Of a DNA stretch of 64,000 nt, positions 16,563 through 25,174 are shown in pieces (the stretch's first letter is position 1; each line of letters starts with the position of its first letter). The notes below the pieces were generated by a model. The model did no database searches. It saw nothing but the letters and a program-made list of their open reading frames with translations, and was not told the origin of the DNA. Position numbers and translations under genes: made by a program. The DNA lies in the NCBI GenBank assembly GCA_045540115.1, contig JAZQGR010000041.1:54526-118525 (forward strand), given 5' to 3'. The stretch comes from Colimorpha_A sp045540115. GTDB lineage: Bacteria; Bacillota; Clostridia; Oscillospirales; CAG-272.

Positions 16563-18563
16563 TTATTGATTAATTTTTTGCTCAATCTTAATCTTCTTTA
16601 GTTCTTCAATAAATATCCTAAGAACTATGTTTTCAAGTTCTTCAAATTTTGGCTTTTGCGTTAAATCTTTTGAATTCAATGGCAAAAAATAAAGATGGAA
16701 TGGAACATATGATGCTTTTTGCTGATTCAACAATTCGTCACAAATCGACACCATTTCTACACTACGAGCCTTTTCGTCTTTATCCCAAAGATAAAGTGGA
16801 GAACCTATATTATAGCATCCCAAAGAGAACTCACATGGTCTTATGATGCAATGTAATATATTGAGTTTTTTTCCTTCTTCAGTAGCTAAATAGTCATTTA
16901 TTTGTTGTTCAACACTTTGATAGAAAAAGCTTCTTTTATTTTTGCCGACACTGATAAAGGAGTTCGTCACTGTGTTAAACACGTACCCTGCATTGTAGCG
17001 TTTTTGATCTTTGATTTTTGCGGAAATGCGATCATACATACTTTTCATAGTGCTATTTTTAAAACACGCACTCTCATTCAACCACATTGTTTTAAAAGAA
17101 CTATCAAAATTAATAAAGTCAACATTTCGTTTGAAATAGGAATAATAGTGTTTTTTGGTCGAAATCAGTTCATCAAACATGTTCCACATATGATCACTAG
17201 AATTGTTGTTTTTATCTCTATAATGCTCTTGATATTTTTCAAAAAACGACACTTTTAAAAGAGTATCCATCCAGCTATCGTCAAGTTGAATAATTAAATA
17301 ATCTATTAATCGATTGTTCTTAGAAAGATAATCCACCAAGCACCAAATACTGTAAAGCTTCAGGGGTAATGGTTGTCCATTTTTTATGGTTGGAATATCC
17401 TCGTCATCCTTAACTGATTTTAGTTCCTCAAAACCTATAAATGATAAAACCTCGGAAAATAAAATTTCATGCTTGTGAACTCGGTGATGAAAATTAATTT
17501 GGCTAAATATTTTCCATCTGCGTTCCAGAAGATCTTCAACGTCGGTTACATTTTTCAAGGCGGGGCAAAATAAAATTCTCTCCCTTATAGGTGATTGCTC
17601 CGGATTGTTTTGAATATCTGCAGGCAATTTTTGCGATATGATTTTAAAATTATTAAATAGCCTTTGATAGGAAATGATATCCTTTCGCGTCCCTGCGCAA
17701 AACGCATCTCTTGAACAATAGTCTAACCTATCAGAATCAAGTATGCCAGATACAATTCGATGCAGATCACTAAATAAATTGTTTTCCGAGGGAGTCGAAG
17801 TTAATATTTTGCCCACAAAGAAAAGCGTTGCAAGAACAAAAATGTTGTCTTGGGTTATGTTATTTGATAATTCTTCCGACAACTCAAGCTTAATTTGTTT
17901 CAACAATGCATTGCCTATTTCTTCATGCAACTCATTTTGACCTTCACAGTAAGGCTTCAATATTTTAATAAAATGCTTTTGAGCCTTGTTGGGATTCGGA
18001 ATATCATTAACCTTGGAATATAATGATTTTGTAGCATGTTCAAATACATGACTATAAGGTAAATGCCCTGCATCATGTAACAAACCAGCAATTCTAATAG
18101 ATTGAAATAAAACGAAGTATGCAAAACTTTGTTCAGCCTTAATGTTTTGTGGAAAATGCGTACGATAAATTGCGCAATCCGGGACTTTAACACTTAAAAC
18201 ATTGTCATCGAATTTATCCACAATATCATTACTTAGCATTTTTTCAGAAGAAACATCTATGTTTTTAAACCAGTTTTGGAGTTCTGCTTCTGCTTCTGAT
18301 AATAAACGTGTAATATTATATAAATTTGTTGTGTTGACCACGCTATTATAAAAAATTTCTCCTGATAAATACATAGTTCCAATACTATGTTCAAATCTTT
18401 TAACTTTATTTGAAGAGTATGTTAAATAAACCAATGAACTTTGTAAAATACGGTGCAAACGATTGAAGATAGGGGTGCTTATTATTGCACCTTCCAATCC
18501 ACTATATGATATTGTGTTGTGAATAATATCACTAATTTGTTGGGTTCTTTCCAATTGTATCAT
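16563..18563 (-). CDS. HD-domain phosphohydrolase (COG1078/SAMHD1-like)
   Basis: This 666-residue protein carries the metal-binding HD signature of the COG1078/SAMHD1/dGTPase group. His is in KRFEHSIGTMYL near residue 63, HD is in AGLLHDAGHLPYSHVFEHA near residue 165, and the distal Asp is in ILDSDRLDYCSRDAF near residue 275. This region would hydrolyse phosphoester substrates, by family often (d)NTPs or nucleic-acid-derived molecules. The C-terminal 350 residues are unfamiliar and lengthen it beyond usual COG1078 members. It has its own promoter, a small winged-helix partner downstream and IS3 relics on both sides, so transfer is likely. An antiviral nucleotide-depleting role is possible but unproven. 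Confidence 0.8.
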   Translation of the reverse strand: MIQLERTQQISDIIHNTISYSGLEGAIISTPIFNRLHRILQSSLVYLTYSSNKVKRFEHSIGTMYLSGEIFYNSVVNTTNLYNITRLLSEAEAELQNWFKNIDVSSEKMLSNDIVDKFDDNVLSVKVPDCAIYRTHFPQNIKAEQSFAYFVLFQSIRIAGLLHDAGHLPYSHVFEHATKSLYSKVNDIPNPNKAQKHFIKILKPYCEGQNELHEEIGNALLKQIKLELSEELSNNITQDNIFVLATLFFVGKILTSTPSENNLFSDLHRIVSGILDSDRLDYCSRDAFCAGTRKDIISYQRLFNNFKIISQKLPADIQNNPEQSPIRERILFCPALKNVTDVEDLLERRWKIFSQINFHHRVHKHEILFSEVLSFIGFEELKSVKDDEDIPTIKNGQPLPLKLYSIWCLVDYLSKNNRLIDYLIIQLDDSWMDTLLKVSFFEKYQEHYRDKNNNSSDHMWNMFDELISTKKHYYSYFKRNVDFINFDSSFKTMWLNESACFKNSTMKSMYDRISAKIKDQKRYNAGYVFNTVTNSFISVGKNKRSFFYQSVEQQINDYLATEEGKKLNILHCIIRPCEFSLGCYNIGSPLYLWDKDEKARSVEMVSICDELLNQQKASYVPFHLYFLPLNSKDLTQKPKFEELENIVLRIFIEELKKIKIEQKINQ

Positions 18564-18593
18564 GTTATAATGCCCCCTATCAGTAGTAAGAAT

Positions 18594-18621
18594 ATTATGC
18601 CATATGTTTGAAGTTTGTCAA
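18594..18621 (-). promoter_or_regulatory. Promoter of HD-domain gene
   Basis: On the minus strand TTGACA and CATAAT are separated by 16 bases, with a start about 30 bases downstream at 18563. Confidence 0.7.
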
Positions 18622-18705
18622 GTTTTGTAAATTATTAATATCAACTGTATATAAGACACTGCGTGGCCGTTTTCATAATATAATTTTCAAAAGGAGGATT
18701 ATATC

Positions 18706-19121
18706 ATGAAATCTAAATTCACTTATGAAGAAAAACGAGCGATCTTGGCTCTTTACATATCAAATTTCGAGTCTTGCACAAGCATTATTTGGGATGTTAG
18801 CATTTCTCAAAGCACCTTTTACACTTGGCGTTCTGCTTATCGTAAAGAACATGAAGAAGTCAACGTAAGGTGTTAAGCTTACGCAATTCAGATTTGCTTG
18901 AAGCAAAGGCGAGGCGTTTGGAAAGTATTATTGAAATCATCAGAAAAGCCAACGCAATCCCCCAGTGCTCCTCTAAAGCAAAAGCTCTATGTAGCCGAAA
19001 AGTTACCGGTTAATATAGCGTTCATATGATTATGCTATTGCCTTGAACATTGCTCGTAGAACGTATCAGAATCATTTTCTGCGAAACGAACGATATAATG
19101 CGGGACTTGACTCCTATTTAA
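18706..19121 (+). pseudogene. IS3-family OrfA remnant, frameshifted and truncated
   Basis: An ATG after AAGGAGG opens a 56-codon frame, MKSKFTYEEKRAILALYIS onward, with the helix-turn-helix pattern of IS3 OrfA (QSTFYTWRSAYRKEH). A stop at 18874 is followed in another frame by LLEAKARRLESIIEIIRKA, the expected leucine-zipper-like continuation. A short OrfB-like piece (ALNIARRTYQNHFL) follows. The relic ends in GGGACTTGACTCCTATTTAA, abutting the stop of cassette A's last gene. Confidence 0.75.
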
Positions 19122-19904
19122 TTATATATTGTTTACCAAAAAGTCAAAGCAATTATATTCTATCATTTTATGAAAGTTTTGTTGTATTTTTGTTATAAAT
19201 TCAAACGCTTTTAAGTCAATATTATACGGATAAAGGGCACTCTTATATAACACAGTATTACGATCATTGGTGTCTAAATATGTTATACGATTAACGGGCG
19301 AAAACTTAGTGTAAAAAAACTCTACGCAGTTGATTTTTTCATAATTGCTTGAAAAAAATGGATAAAAAACATATCGATCGAAGCAGAAATAAGAACAATG
19401 TAGTACACGATTATTTTTTAGTACATCTTTGATTACATTATAACCATTGGGGCGCAAATGAATATTGTTATTAATTCTCTGAATTTGTAAATCTGATTTA
19501 TTGATGGCAACGACATCATCGGAAATAAATGTGAAGGAATTATTAACTAAATAACAAGTTAATGTTGATTTCCCCCTAGATGTCGGAGACAAAAAAACAT
19601 ATGCCTTATCCTTTTTTTGAACAGCAGAAGCATGAAACAAAAAATAATCAGGTATCATTATTGAACTTTCATATATGTATTTATTCAAATAATCGACCGG
19701 GTCCCTGACAGTTAGCTCCAAACCATCAACACACACTTTTGATTGAAAACCGTTCAGAACATCAATATGGATATTGTGTGTTGCCTGCGCAACATTTGTT
19801 GCATACTCTCCATAGGCAATTTCTAACCATTCGTACAAGTGTCTGCTGTTTGTTGTAATACTATATGATGTTGTATGAAATGGTTTTTGGATGGTTAATT
19901 TCAT
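19122..19904 (-). CDS. HPr-kinase-like protein, RiPP cassette A
   Basis: This 260-residue protein resembles the HPr-kinase-like members of rSAM peptide cassettes (ScmC of SynChlorMet type) and the peptide kinase of paeninodin-type lasso clusters. The core is FLFHASAVQKKDKAYVFLSP then a P-loop variant TSRGKSTL near residue 105 and FISDDVVAI about 20 residues later. It probably phosphorylates the peptide of this cassette. The start at 19904 lies just after the MutS-like stop, with GGAAGTGA as ribosome binding site. It is the last gene of the five-gene operon. Confidence 0.75.
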   Translation of the reverse strand: MKLTIQKPFHTTSYSITTNSRHLYEWLEIAYGEYATNVAQATHNIHIDVLNGFQSKVCVDGLELTVRDPVDYLNKYIYESSIMIPDYFLFHASAVQKKDKAYVFLSPTSRGKSTLTCYLVNNSFTFISDDVVAINKSDLQIQRINNNIHLRPNGYNVIKDVLKNNRVLHCSYFCFDRYVFYPFFSSNYEKINCVEFFYTKFSPVNRITYLDTNDRNTVLYKSALYPYNIDLKAFEFITKIQQNFHKMIEYNCFDFLVNNI

Positions 19905-19909
19905 TATAA

Positions 19910-21460
19910 TCACTTCCATACAGATTTGATTTGATCATAGGTAAGGCCGTAACGCTTGGCAATATCTTGAGCATAGCTCTTACCGTCGCTCTTTTCGCGA
20001 TACACCTTATAGGTTCGCCTATCGTGATAAATTCCAACTTTCAGATAATCAATAACAGAACGCGAATTTGCTTGCGCATTATACCTTTCCGTTACTTCAA
20101 CCACCTCGTGAAGATGAGTTGAAAAGATGCCACGGCATCCTATATCCGTTACACCGCGAATGAAATCGCAAGCTATATATGTTGCTTCATAGGCATTCGT
20201 TGATGAAAGCGTTTCATCCAAAAGTAACATACTATGGGGAGAAAGCTTTTCTACGATTGCCGACAATCTATGACATTCTTCTTCGAGACGACCCATACCA
20301 TTTCCGCTTTCGCCGACACTTTTCGGAAAATGGGTATATAAGCCGAGAACCGGACTTATTGAAGCGCTCTCGGCAGGAACCAACCATCCTAATTGAGCAA
20401 ACACTTGTATGATACCAACGCATCGTAAGAAAACAGATTTACCCCCTTGATTAGGTCCGGTCAAAATATAGAATTGTCCTTTTTCATCAAAAGAAAAGTC
20501 GTTCTTTACGATTTTAGCAGCACCAACCTGCAGTGCAGTGACCGGATTGTAAGCATTTTTTACCGAAAAAACTTTTTCACCCGTTGGGTGAATTATCGGC
20601 TTACAAAGAGGCAGTCGAAGCTCTGTCAAGAAGCGGTGAATTTTTACGCTTTCTGTAAGGAAAATCAAAACGGGTAATGCTTCCAGCAGTTCTTTACACG
20701 AATTAGAAAGAAATGCGTCAACCGTTGGCTGCCACTGTGATAGGTTCTTTTTAAACCATTTATTAAGTGCCGTATAGATTGTATCATTCATTAAAGATGA
20801 CTCATGACGATTCAAAACTTTCGGTGTCGTAAGAGGAGCCATAGAATGAAGGGCGTTAGCATCTTGAACCGATAACAAGCGCTCAATAAGCGTTTTGCTG
20901 ACGATCGGCGTTGTGTTGATGGACAGAATCCCGCCGTCTTTGAGTGACAGGTCTTCATTGAAGTTGAACCCAAGAGAAATACTTCTAATTGAGCCGATCT
21001 TTTTCAGAAGCTCTTTAGTTCCCTCTCTGAGCTTCCGATACTCATCTGATTCAGCCATCTGCACAACTTCAGAATAAAAAGCTCTGATAGAATCCGAGGT
21101 TGCATTATTAAAGTGTTCGCTGTTCTGCGTGATCGTGTCAATGCAATGAAAATATATTTCTAGCTGTTTTACAGAATACAGATGTGTCTCTGCAGCATAA
21201 TGCGCTTCCCGTATATTGACCATGTTTTTAATATACCGCAAATCATCAATAACCGAAAGAAGGACAGCATGTAGCTCAGGAATCGATACAAGGTCATTAA
21301 TGACATGATTGCGTTCGCGAATTACTACCTCATCTGTAGAAATATACTCAACCAGGTTTAAATCCTTGGAGTACAAGAGATTATTTAATCCCAGATCTGA
21401 TATCAGTTCGCCGGCATGATCGAAAGATTCGTCACATTTTTTGATAATAGAATCAAACAT
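19910..21460 (-). CDS. MutS-family ATPase embedded in RiPP cassette A
   Basis: This 516-residue protein has a helical clamp-like N-terminal half and a MutS domain V ATPase at the C-terminus. The P-loop is GPNQGGKSVFLRC near residue 338, followed by FAQLGWLVPAESASI, GRLEEECHRLSAIV, the Walker B LLLDETLSST and FSTHLHEVVEV. The mismatch-recognition domain I and the MutS2 Smr domain are missing, so it belongs to the short MutS-related group. Its place between the PqqD-like and kinase genes of a peptide operon is unexpected. It may act on something other than DNA, or be a passenger. The start at 21460 has only a weak ribosome binding site. Confidence 0.8.
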   Translation of the reverse strand: MFDSIIKKCDESFDHAGELISDLGLNNLLYSKDLNLVEYISTDEVVIRERNHVINDLVSIPELHAVLLSVIDDLRYIKNMVNIREAHYAAETHLYSVKQLEIYFHCIDTITQNSEHFNNATSDSIRAFYSEVVQMAESDEYRKLREGTKELLKKIGSIRSISLGFNFNEDLSLKDGGILSINTTPIVSKTLIERLLSVQDANALHSMAPLTTPKVLNRHESSLMNDTIYTALNKWFKKNLSQWQPTVDAFLSNSCKELLEALPVLIFLTESVKIHRFLTELRLPLCKPIIHPTGEKVFSVKNAYNPVTALQVGAAKIVKNDFSFDEKGQFYILTGPNQGGKSVFLRCVGIIQVFAQLGWLVPAESASISPVLGLYTHFPKSVGESGNGMGRLEEECHRLSAIVEKLSPHSMLLLDETLSSTNAYEATYIACDFIRGVTDIGCRGIFSTHLHEVVEVTERYNAQANSRSVIDYLKVGIYHDRRTYKVYREKSDGKSYAQDIAKRYGLTYDQIKSVWK

Positions 21461-21491
21461 AAATCTACTTTCTTACATTAACGACAACATT

Positions 21492-21782
21492 TTATTGCCG
21501 TGAAATCAAGATGTTATTATCAACCATCTCATTAATACACATTTTCATGTCTTGACAGATTTCCTCCAATTCATCGGGGTTCTCTGTATCAAATTCAAAG
21601 TAATTTCTCATAAAGGAGAGCAATTCAATGTCATAAGAGCACTCTTTAAAATAATCGAAAATCCTTGATGATGTTTTGTTTAGAATAATGACTTTTTCAT
21701 GCTTTTCCAAAAAAACGATATACTCATCTTCCACATTTTCAATTGAGAGTTCATTATTAACCATCAAATGCTTATATTTCAT
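21492..21782 (-). CDS. PqqD-like RiPP recognition protein, cassette A
   Basis: This 96-residue protein has the PqqD fold pattern: three beta strands (LMVNNELSIENVEDEYIVFL), LNKTSSRIFDYFKE, then helices ending in MKMCINEMVDNNILIS. PqqD-like domains bind RiPP leader peptides and deliver them to the radical-SAM enzyme. I chose the start at 21782 because AAAGGAA precedes it; the longer frame overlaps the rSAM gene and adds an unrelated basic stretch. It lies 28 bases after the rSAM gene on the same strand. Confidence 0.8.
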   Translation of the reverse strand: MKYKHLMVNNELSIENVEDEYIVFLEKHEKVIILNKTSSRIFDYFKECSYDIELLSFMRNYFEFDTENPDELEEICQDMKMCINEMVDNNILISRQ

Positions 21783-21810
21783 ATGTATTCCTTTCATTGA
21801 TTCTTTTTTC

Positions 21811-23115
21811 CTATTGTTCTGCAATTTCATAAACAAGGTATTCTGGGCTCTCTTTAACAAGCTTTAAGTATTTGTTATTATATTTTGTGTCGTTAATCAA
21901 TTTTTCATAGTACTGCTTCCAATACAGTCGCTTACATTCACATTGTTGGGCAAACATTTGCGGTGCTTCTTTGGCTCTTAACGGGCATCCACCTCCGCAG
22001 TGAATAAATGCAATGCAGTTTTTGCATATCTGGTAATAGTCAGAATAATGTTGAGACGAAATGTTATCACATACATCGAAAAACTCTAACTGCTCGTTCT
22101 GTATATTACCCAAGACAATATTAGAATTATGATCATCTAAACAGTTCAATATTCGACCGCTTGCATCAAGCCAGGGGTTATTGCCATACGCCGCCCCACA
22201 ATTATCACAACTTATGAACTGCTTAAAATATGACGATCTAAAATTTATAGGCAACTTGTGTAAATAAACATGTTCTTCCAATCTTACATATTCTTTTACA
22301 AAGTTATTATACGAACTAGCATGCTTTTTCGCCCTTCCCTCGGGCATTACTGGCTCGATATCCCAAGAGCGAAGATTGGGGAACTCCGTGCTTATATAGT
22401 TTGCCATTTTTGTGAGCAATCCATAATCATCCGGCCAAATTGTTGTTCTAATTGAAAAGTTGAATTTTATTGAGTCCAAATATTTGAGTGTTTTATATAC
22501 AAATTCATGGGTATCATAACAACTTGAACTGCAACGATTTTTATTTTGTGTTTCGGGATTTCCATCATATGATACCATTATGGAATCAAAGTTCGATTCT
22601 AAAAATACGACTTGATTTGTATTCAAAACCCCGTTAGTGGTTATTCCTAAAAAAACAGGAATTCCATGTCGAGCAAAAACTTCTCGAATATATTCTACCG
22701 ATTCAGTAAGTAACGCCCAATTATAGGTCGGCTCTCCCCCTCCCGCAAAATATATTTTGGGAGTATTATAGAGTAAATGCATCTTTTTTCTGATTATTGC
22801 ATTTTTCACGAACCAGTTAACAAATGTTTTCACTTGGGAGAAAGACAATTCGTCTCCTTGCGTTTTGGAGTCAAATGAACAATAATTACAGGAAAGATTG
22901 CACCTATTTGTTAGGCTGATTCCAACTGATAAAGGCATTTTCAGTTTAATGTTATAGGGATCATTATTGTAGGTAATATGGCCAAAGTGAGCTGAGCAAT
23001 TCTTTGGATCACATTCAACTTTTATTGGGATTAGAGAGGTGACATCAGTTTTTTTTACATATACTCTGTTGTTCAAACCATCAATCAAAACTTTGGCATC
23101 GGAATAAGGCAACAT
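21811..23115 (-). CDS. Radical SAM/SPASM peptide maturase, cassette A
   Basis: This 434-residue enzyme would install a thioether or carbon crosslink in the cassette A precursor. The radical-SAM cluster motif CNLSCNYC has Cys at 72, 76 and 79, followed by IYFAGGGEPT for SAM binding. The C-terminal SPASM region shows CDNCGAAYGNNPW, ILNCLDDHN and CKNCIAFIHCGGGCP, ligands for auxiliary Fe-S clusters. The first 60 residues are extra and may bind the peptide. AAGGAGG precedes the ATG. It sits 45 bases downstream of the precursor gene. Confidence 0.92.
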   Translation of the reverse strand: MLPYSDAKVLIDGLNNRVYVKKTDVTSLIPIKVECDPKNCSAHFGHITYNNDPYNIKLKMPLSVGISLTNRCNLSCNYCSFDSKTQGDELSFSQVKTFVNWFVKNAIIRKKMHLLYNTPKIYFAGGGEPTYNWALLTESVEYIREVFARHGIPVFLGITTNGVLNTNQVVFLESNFDSIMVSYDGNPETQNKNRCSSSCYDTHEFVYKTLKYLDSIKFNFSIRTTIWPDDYGLLTKMANYISTEFPNLRSWDIEPVMPEGRAKKHASSYNNFVKEYVRLEEHVYLHKLPINFRSSYFKQFISCDNCGAAYGNNPWLDASGRILNCLDDHNSNIVLGNIQNEQLEFFDVCDNISSQHYSDYYQICKNCIAFIHCGGGCPLRAKEAPQMFAQQCECKRLYWKQYYEKLINDTKYNNKYLKLVKESPEYLVYEIAEQ

Positions 23116-23136
23116 ATAATCCTCCTTTTTACTATT

Positions 23137-23374
23137 ACAGTTAGCATGCGCTAATATAAATTAGATGTTTTGAGCTACATTAGCAACGCAACCGGCCGCC
23201 GGTCCGCTCATACATACTCCTCCCGAGGTGCATCCCGGGAATTCGAGTGAGCGACAGTCGCCAGATCGCGCTAGTGCCTTGATATCGTTAAGCGCCTTTG
23301 AATCAATAACGGTTATTTGATGCTTTTCATATTTTGTTTTCATAATATTCCTCCATTTTGCGCACGCTAACTGT
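23137..23374. repeat. Inverted repeats flanking precursor gene A
   Basis: ACAGTTAGCATGCGC at 23137-23151 is matched in inverse orientation, with one mismatch, by ACAGTTAGCGTGCGC at 23360-23374 (minus strand). The pair encloses the whole 60-codon precursor gene. The downstream copy could fold alone (TTAGC-ATGC-GCTAA). It could be a pair of regulator sites, an mRNA-processing stem isolating the precursor message, or a cassette boundary. Confidence 0.6.
23161..23343 (-). CDS. RiPP precursor peptide, cassette A (60 aa, four Cys)
   Basis: This 60-residue peptide has a charged leader (MKTKYEKHQITVIDSKALND) and a small-residue, Cys-rich core. Cys fall at 30, 38, 44 and 52, so the gaps of 8, 6 and 8 residues are symmetrical. 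Gly, Ala and Ser between them suit rSAM-made thioethers of sactipeptide or ranthipeptide type. It is the first gene after a consensus promoter and is followed at once by the rSAM gene. GGAGG precedes the ATG. The final structure and activity are unknown. Confidence 0.8.
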   Translation of the reverse strand: MKTKYEKHQITVIDSKALNDIKALARSGDCRSLEFPGCTSGGVCMSGPAAGCVANVAQNI

Positions 23375-23404
23375 ATTTAGCACAAACACTGTCTATTCAC
23401 TTTG

Positions 23405-23433
23405 ATAATACCACTTAATTGAATAAATGTCAA
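23405..23433 (-). promoter_or_regulatory. Promoter of RiPP cassette A
   Basis: On the minus strand a perfect TTGACA and TATTAT are separated by 17 bases, upstream of the precursor ATG at 23343. The inverted repeat copy at 23360-23374 lies in the leader between promoter and start codon. Confidence 0.85.
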
Positions 23434-23493
23434 TATTAACTTGTAAAATCCCCGAAATTATTTTGTTTTTCGATTTATTTCGAATTAAGTTTA

Positions 23494-24850
23494 TTGAATT
23501 TGATGAAATATGCGAAAGAACGATTTCCTAAAACGGTTATTAAAAATCAAAATCTCCAATGGAAGATCCGCGTCTATCATTGGAGACTATTATGTAGTAG
23601 CGATAATCCAATCCGAAAACTAAAGAATGCCGACGTTTCAGTGAATGGGGACCAACGAAATAGTCAATATTTACAAAAAAATAAGTCAAGCCTCAAAGTC
23701 TGTTTAGAACTTGACTCCTATTCAAAAGATGAAGAAATAAATTACAAAAAGCGATATGAAATACTAAAAAATACCAAGCCTTCCTCAAGGCACAACGAGA
23801 GAAAAAGTAATATTTATCAATATGCACATCGAAGAATACTCACTCGACAATATGTGTGAGGTGTTAGATATTTCGAAGAGAACGTATTACAAGTATCGTG
23901 CAGCAGAAGATAAAGACTACTACGACTACCTTTTGATCAAAGAAATGTTTGATGAATCAAAAGGCACGTACGGTTATAGTAGGATTTGTGATGGCTTATT
24001 GGTTAAATATGGTGTAATATTTAACCACAAAAAGACAGCAAGAATCATGAAAAAGTATGGTTTAAAGCCGGAGTATATTAAACGCATCAGACCAAACTAC
24101 TCAGCTAAAAGGCAAGAAGAAAACGTTAAACCGAATTTGCTCAAAAAGAACTTTAATGTTAGTGAACCCAATCGGGTGTGGGTTACAGATATTACGTATC
24201 TGATCTTTGGCAACAAACGAGCTTATCTATCTACTATTCTTGACCTTTATGATAGAAAAATCGTTGCGTATCAGATCTCGAAACGCAACGACATTAAATT
24301 AGTTATTGATACATTGAATCAAGCTATTGCTAAAACGAAGGATGCATCAAGCCTTATCATTCACAGTGATCAAGGCTTTCAATATACATCCTTCGAGTAC
24401 AAAGCCGTATGCGAATCTAATGGGATACAAATTTCCATGAGTCGAAAAGGCACTCCGATCGACGATTCCCCCATTGAGAGTTTCCATAGCATACTGAAAA
24501 AAGAAACTTTGTATAACAATTATATCACATCTTTCGATGAATATCTACTGCTTGTTGAGGATTGTTTGAATTTCATAATACTTCAAAAGCAAAAAACAGG
24601 AAGAGATGAGTTCTCTTCCTGCCTTTGTCGTGGTTTTCTATTCTTGTGAACTAAATAGGGTTCACTTCACTTTTCTACCAAAGAAAAAAACCGTAGTGTC
24701 TAAATCGCGCGGCTCAAAAGTCGTTACTGGTTTTTCGTTTGGAACTCGATTTTTGAATTTTTACAAAAACGATTTTAAATGGGCGAAAATATAAAAAGCC
24801 TGAATGTATCGATAAGAAATAGCAGTCATTTTCTCACAGTCCAATAAAGC
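23494..24850 (+). pseudogene. IS3-family transposase copy, degenerate (OrfB at 23822-24649)
   Basis: The main frame (275 codons from 23822) is IS3 OrfB. It shows a HTH_21-like start (YGYSRICDGLLVKYG), Asp in VWVTDITYL, Asp in LIIHSDQGFQYT and Glu in DSPIESFHSIL, the DDE triad. The C-terminus is lost: after LNFII it runs into unrelated codons, and the usual YN..RPH end is missing. No intact OrfA is present. The 200 bases after the stop match the IS right end at 15760-15940, and GAACTTGACTCCTATTCAA lies at 23706-23724. It is an immobile relic separating cassettes A and B. Confidence 0.82.
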
Positions 24851-25174
24851 TGTTGAGAGCTTTGCCCATATTCGATATCCGTGATATCACGATACAAAAA
24901 ATATAATTTTTTTCGTATAAATTTGATGAATTTTCAAATAATATCATTTTATATATTGAAAAAATGCAAAATGTGTGATATAATAAAATAAAAAAGTGAA
25001 AAAACACAAAAATTATGAAGATATTTAACGGAAGATTATTGCGACGAAGCGTTAGATTGTACAATTTTTAAGCAATCGAATTGGTAGTTAGAAATATAAT
25101 TATTGAATTTGTATTAATTTTGAATCATTTGTCAAGCTGTTATTTAGTGAAAATACGTTTATGGGAGAATTATT

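Noticed and set aside
24990..25120. Short frame MKIFNGRLLRRSVRLYNF before cassette B as another precursor
   Set aside because: No ribosome binding site, no Cys and no leader features.
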